Below the pieces are notes generated by a model. That model did no database searches. It worked only from the letters and a program-made list of their open reading frames with translations, and had not been told where the DNA came from. Position numbers and translations under genes: made by a program. This document shows, piece by piece, positions 60,936 to 64,000 of a stretch of 64,000 nt of DNA. The stretch is taken from NCBI GenBank assembly GCA_019311105.1, contig JAFDDA010000011.1, forward strand, positions 20,750-84,749, in the 5' to 3' direction. The stretch is from Deltaproteobacteria bacterium (GTDB lineage Bacteria > Myxococcota_A > UBA9160 > JAFDDA01). The first letter of the stretch is position 1; the number at the start of each line of letters is the position of its first letter.

Positions 60936-62621
60936 ATGGACATTCAGGGCTGGACCTACGCGATCGTCGGCGCGACGTTCGCTCTCTACATCGGCATCGC
61001 CTTCTGGAGCCGGGTCCACACGACGTCGGACTTCTACGTCGCCGGCCAGGGCGTCCCCGCCCTCGCCAACGGCATGGCCACCGGCGCCGACTGGATGAGC
61101 GCCGCCTCCTTCATCTCGATGGCCGGCCTCATCTCCTTCATGGGGTTCGATGGCGCGATCTACCTGCTCGGTTGGACCGGCGGCTACGTGCTCCTCGCAC
61201 TGCTTCTGGCGCCCTACCTGCGCAAGTTCGGAAAGTTCACGGTGCCCGAGTTCGTGGGTGACCGGTACTACTCCCAGACCGCGCGCATCGTCGCCGTGGT
61301 GTGCGCGATCTTCATCTCGTTCACCTACGTGGCCGGGCAGATGCGCGGCGTCGGCGTCGTCTTCTCGCGCTTTCTCGAAGTCGACATCGAAACGGGCGTC
61401 GCCATCGGCGTCGGCATGGTCTTCGTCTACGCGACCCTCGGCGGCATGCGCGGCATCACCTACACCCAGGTCGCTCAGTACTGCGTGTTGATCGTGGCCT
61501 ACCTGATCCCGGCCGTGGCCATCTCCAGCAAGATGACGGGCCACCCCATCCCCCAGCTCGGCTTCGGCGCGACCGTCGTCGAGGGGCCCCAGGCCGGCGC
61601 CTTCCTGCTCGAGGCCATCGACCAGATCCATCGCGATCTCGGCCTGCCCGAATACACGGGCGCGTTCGTCGCCGGCAAACGTTCGATGATCGACATGCTC
61701 GCCGTGACCCTCGCCCTGATGGTCGGGACCGCCGGCCTCCCCCACGTGATCATCCGCTTCTACACGGTGCGCACCGCTCGGCTGGCGCGATGGAGCGCCT
61801 TCTGGGCCCTCACCTTCATCGCCATCCTCTACACGACGGCACCCGCCGTGGCAGCGTTCGCGCGGGTGAACCTGATCCAGACGCTCCACGAGCGGCCCTA
61901 CGCCGAAGCGCCCGAATGGTTCACGAATTGGGAAGCGACGGGCCTGATCGCCTTCAACGACCGCAACGGCGACGGGCGCATCCAGTACGGCGAAGACCCC
62001 GCCACCCGCGAGCTCGAGATCGATCGCGACATCATGGTGCTCGCGAACCCCGAGATCGCGCGCCTTCCCGCGTGGGTGGTGGCGCTGGTGGCAGCAGGCG
62101 GGCTGGCCGCTGCGCTCTCCACCGCGGCGGGCCTGCTGCTCGTGATCTCGTCCTCGATCTCCCACGACCTGGTGAAGTCCGTGTTCCGACAGGACATGAG
62201 CGAGAAACGCGAGCTGTTGGTCGCGCGGGTCGCTGCGGGCGGTGCGGTGTTGGTGGCCGGCTACTTCGGGATCCACCCGCCCGACTATGTGGCAGCCACC
62301 GTGGCGTTCGCTTTCGGCCTCGCGGCGGCGAGCTTCTTCCCCGCTCTCGTGCTTGGCGTCTTCAGCAAACGCGTCACGAGCGAGGGCGCCATCGCTGGTA
62401 TGACGCTCGGCATCGGCTTCACGGCCGCCTACATCATCGCGTTCAAGATCCTGGGATGGGGCGGGCCGGAGGATTGGTGGTTCGGGATCAGCCCCGAGGG
62501 CATCGGCACGGTCGGGATGCTGCTCAACTTTGCCGTCACCCTGACCGTGAGCCGGTTCACACCGCCGCCGCCCCTCGAGGTGCAGCAGATGGTGGAGCGG
62601 ATCCGGCTGCCGAGCGACTAG
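60936..62621 (+). CDS. sodium:solute symporter large subunit (VC_2705 / ActP-like)
   Basis: A 561-residue, 13-14 span SSS-family symporter. Family signs are DFYVAGQGVPALANGMATGADWMSAASFIS in the first helices (shown only for orientation; key residues are the ADWMSAASF motif), the GLPHVIIRFYTV loop and the ALSTAAGLLLVISSSISHD helix. A loop at about residue 340 reads NDRNGDGRIQYGE, an EF-hand-like calcium loop. Relatives carry acetate or other short organic acids with Na+. It forms a pair with the DUF4212 gene. Both its TAG and that of the convergent methyltransferase lie in one hairpin. Confidence 0.92.
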   Translation: MDIQGWTYAIVGATFALYIGIAFWSRVHTTSDFYVAGQGVPALANGMATGADWMSAASFISMAGLISFMGFDGAIYLLGWTGGYVLLALLLAPYLRKFGKFTVPEFVGDRYYSQTARIVAVVCAIFISFTYVAGQMRGVGVVFSRFLEVDIETGVAIGVGMVFVYATLGGMRGITYTQVAQYCVLIVAYLIPAVAISSKMTGHPIPQLGFGATVVEGPQAGAFLLEAIDQIHRDLGLPEYTGAFVAGKRSMIDMLAVTLALMVGTAGLPHVIIRFYTVRTARLARWSAFWALTFIAILYTTAPAVAAFARVNLIQTLHERPYAEAPEWFTNWEATGLIAFNDRNGDGRIQYGEDPATRELEIDRDIMVLANPEIARLPAWVVALVAAGGLAAALSTAAGLLLVISSSISHDLVKSVFRQDMSEKRELLVARVAAGGAVLVAGYFGIHPPDYVAATVAFAFGLAAASFFPALVLGVFSKRVTSEGAIAGMTLGIGFTAAYIIAFKILGWGGPEDWWFGISPEGIGTVGMLLNFAVTLTVSRFTPPPPLEVQQMVERIRLPSD

Positions 62622-62633
62622 GCCCGGCTAGTC
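62616..62633. terminator. 6-bp hairpin with mirrored TAG stops
   Basis: GACTAG, 6-base loop, CTAGTC. Each arm holds the stop codon of the gene entering it (symporter from the left, methyltransferase from the right). The short stem makes this a weak bidirectional terminator candidate. Confidence 0.4.
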
Positions 62634-63362
62634 CTTCTTCTTCTTCTCGTAGTCCTTCTCCCATTCTTCGGAGTGGACCACGGGTTTGCCGACCAGCTCC
62701 CTGTCGGAGCGCGGCGCGAGCTTCTCGATGATGACCTGGTAGCCCCGCTCGCGGACCCGGATGTGGTTCGCGTAGACGGTCATGAAGGCGTCGATCGCCA
62801 CCTTCGGCCGCTGGGTCTTGGCCTTCTCGAGGGCCCACACGTAGTCGTCGAAGATGATCATCCCGCCTGGCTTGAGCAGGTCCCAGGCGAGGACGGCGTC
62901 GGTCAGCACGCAGCTCGCCAGATGGCAGCCATCGATGTAGATGAAGTCGAAGCTCGCGTAGTCGAGCTTGCGCAGCACGTCCTGGGAGTAGCCCTTGTGC
63001 TTCTTCATCCGGTCGCTGAAGCCGGCCACTTCGATGTTGTTGTCGAAGCGTGCCTCGATCGCGTCGGTGAAGACGTCGATGCAGCTCATCGTCGAGCTTT
63101 CGTGGGTGGCGATGCGCTCCATGAACCAGATCGACGAACGCCCTTCGAAGCAGCCGATCTCGAGGCCGTGGATGTCGGGCTTCTTCATGAACCGTGCGAG
63201 ATGGCGCAGCCAGACGGCCGTGTGCGGGCCCGTCCAGTCGGTGCTGAACTGATAGCCCACCTCGTCGGCTGCATCGTCCGCCGCGAGGGCGGGCGCTGCG
63301 AACGAGAGCAAGAGTGCGATCGCCAGCGCGCGAGCCGAGCGGCGCCACCAAGAGTTCACCAT
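62628..63362 (-). CDS. class I SAM-dependent methyltransferase fold, with signal peptide
   Basis: A 244-residue protein of the Methyltransf_24 type: SAM motif I in HGLEIGCFEGRSSIWF, acidic strand SCIDVF, FDFIYIDGCHLASCV and LLKPGGMIIFDDY. Before this lies a clear Sec-type signal peptide (RRSARALAIALLLSFAAPALA, counting 20 key residues RRSARALAIALLLSFAAPAL) with an AxA cleavage site. A basic KDYEKKKKD tail ends the protein. Export of a SAM-using enzyme would be odd because SAM is cytoplasmic. The ATG at 63362 is behind GGAGG; a shorter start would lose the signal but also lacks a good site. Confidence 0.82.
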   Translation of the reverse strand: MVNSWWRRSARALAIALLLSFAAPALAADDAADEVGYQFSTDWTGPHTAVWLRHLARFMKKPDIHGLEIGCFEGRSSIWFMERIATHESSTMSCIDVFTDAIEARFDNNIEVAGFSDRMKKHKGYSQDVLRKLDYASFDFIYIDGCHLASCVLTDAVLAWDLLKPGGMIIFDDYVWALEKAKTQRPKVAIDAFMTVYANHIRVRERGYQVIIEKLAPRSDRELVGKPVVHSEEWEKDYEKKKKD

Positions 63363-63546
63363 CACCGAAAGCCTCCCTGAAAGGACCGCGAATGGTATCA
63401 CGGCCCTCCGTCTGCGACTCGCACCGAGCCTCGACCGAAGCCACTGCCACAGGCTTGCCGGACCGCTGCGCACACGTCAGCGACCCGACCCCGAGTGTCG
63501 GTGGCACTAGGACGTCGGAAGGGCCCGATCGATTCGATCCGCCGTG

Positions 63547-63993
63547 CTAGCGGCGGGCGAGCGTTTCGGCCCGGGTGACGAGGGCCGCCGCCATCTCGCC
63601 AAAACCGCGGCGCAGCGCGCCACCCGTCAGGCCCGCCACGACCGGGGAGCACCAACCCCCGAGTTCGAAGCGCGACTCATAGCGGGAACGGTCCTCTCCC
63701 AGGGGCACGACGAGGTGGCTTCGACGAGACCGCACTGCGCCGAGGGGCGCATTGGCGAGCCCATAGCTGAACGAGCGCCCGGGGTCGTGCTCGACGATCG
63801 TCTCGGTCTGCTTCTGGGCGAAGGCGCGCAGGACGTGGACGCGCATCTCGATCGGGTCGCCAACGCGAAGGGTCGATCGGCAGGCAACGACGAAGGGGTT
63901 CCACTCGCCGTAGCGGTCGAGATCAGTGACGACACCCCAGACGATGTCGGCCGGGGCGGCCACTTCGAGGACGTGGTCGATGGTGAGGGGCAC
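63547..63993 (-). CDS. SRPBCC (START-like) family protein
   Basis: A 148-residue helix-grip protein: DHVLEVAAPADIVWGVVTDLDRYGEWNPF is the classic SRPBCC opening (key residues APADxVWxxxxDxxRYxEWNPF), then a beta sheet and the long C-terminal helix RRGFGEMAAALVTRAETLA. Members bind hydrophobic ligands such as polyketides or lipids; no function can be named. It starts at a GTG 7 bases from the window edge, so a start further upstream cannot be excluded. Confidence 0.85.
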   Translation of the reverse strand: MPLTIDHVLEVAAPADIVWGVVTDLDRYGEWNPFVVACRSTLRVGDPIEMRVHVLRAFAQKQTETIVEHDPGRSFSYGLANAPLGAVRSRRSHLVVPLGEDRSRYESRFELGGWCSPVVAGLTGGALRRGFGEMAAALVTRAETLARR

Positions 63994-64000
63994 GCGGTCA

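Noticed and set aside
1..64000. tRNA, rRNA or prophage genes
   Set aside because: I scanned the spacers and found no cloverleaf, rRNA-like stretch or phage structural gene.

Overview
The window is 64 kb of bacterial chromosome at roughly two-thirds G+C by eye, tightly packed with genes on both strands. I see no rRNA, tRNA, CRISPR, prophage, plasmid gene, transposase or obvious transcription factor. Gene content suggests an aerobic Gram-negative heterotroph of deltaproteobacterial grade (Myxococcota / Desulfobacterota-like): complex I subunits, protoporphyrinogen oxidase, a Myxococcus-type ferrochelatase with internal cysteines, GlnRS, phosphatidylcholine synthase, PEP-CTERM proteins, many acyl-CoA enzymes and two cytochromes P450. 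The lineage call is inference.

Layout. 0.2-1.3 kb: a membrane protein and crcB. 1.2-8.4 kb (minus): one apparent transcript nuoB-lpd-E2-lipB-nuoI-nuoC-nuoD-small ORF-DUF1285 protein, mixing complex I with lipoate-dependent 2-oxoacid dehydrogenase genes. 8.4-15.1 kb: pcs, hemH, and a minus-strand operon of two acyl-CoA dehydrogenases with hemE and hemG. 15.2-24.1 kb: uspA, ispH, a MATE transporter, clpS-clpA, and FemAB-like, CvpA and GGCT proteins. 24-36.5 kb: lipA, glutathione-dependent formaldehyde dehydrogenase, a dipeptidase, two DUF547 proteins, a DUF35/thiolase/CaiB acyl-CoA module, an AsmA-like protein, a PEP-CTERM protein and a second MATE. 36.8-50.3 kb: P450, class A PBP, aldehyde dehydrogenase, SDR, glnS, hspQ, sulfatase, esterase and thioesterase. 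50.3-57.7 kb: P450, a GrdB/PrdB-like gene with an in-frame UGA, a GFA protein, a decayed sulfatase, a metallo-beta-lactamase-fold protein and a molybdopterin oxidoreductase. 57.8-64 kb: secreted and membrane proteins, a PEP-CTERM protein, a DUF4212/VC_2705 symporter pair, an apparently exported methyltransferase and an SRPBCC protein.

The most notable observations are: (1) a probable unannotated selenoprotein at 51670-52533, with UGA exactly at the family's redox Cys/Sec position followed by a bacterial SECIS-like hairpin; (2) several small repeat families placed at gene 3' ends, often supplying or removing stop codons; (3) convergent genes sharing CTAG as mutual stops, with TAG the commonest stop codon; (4) damaged genes: hemG lacking about 23 residues of its FAD-binding region, an acyl-CoA dehydrogenase with a 3' frameshift, a sulfatase cut by a repeat, and clpA with a run-on C-terminus.
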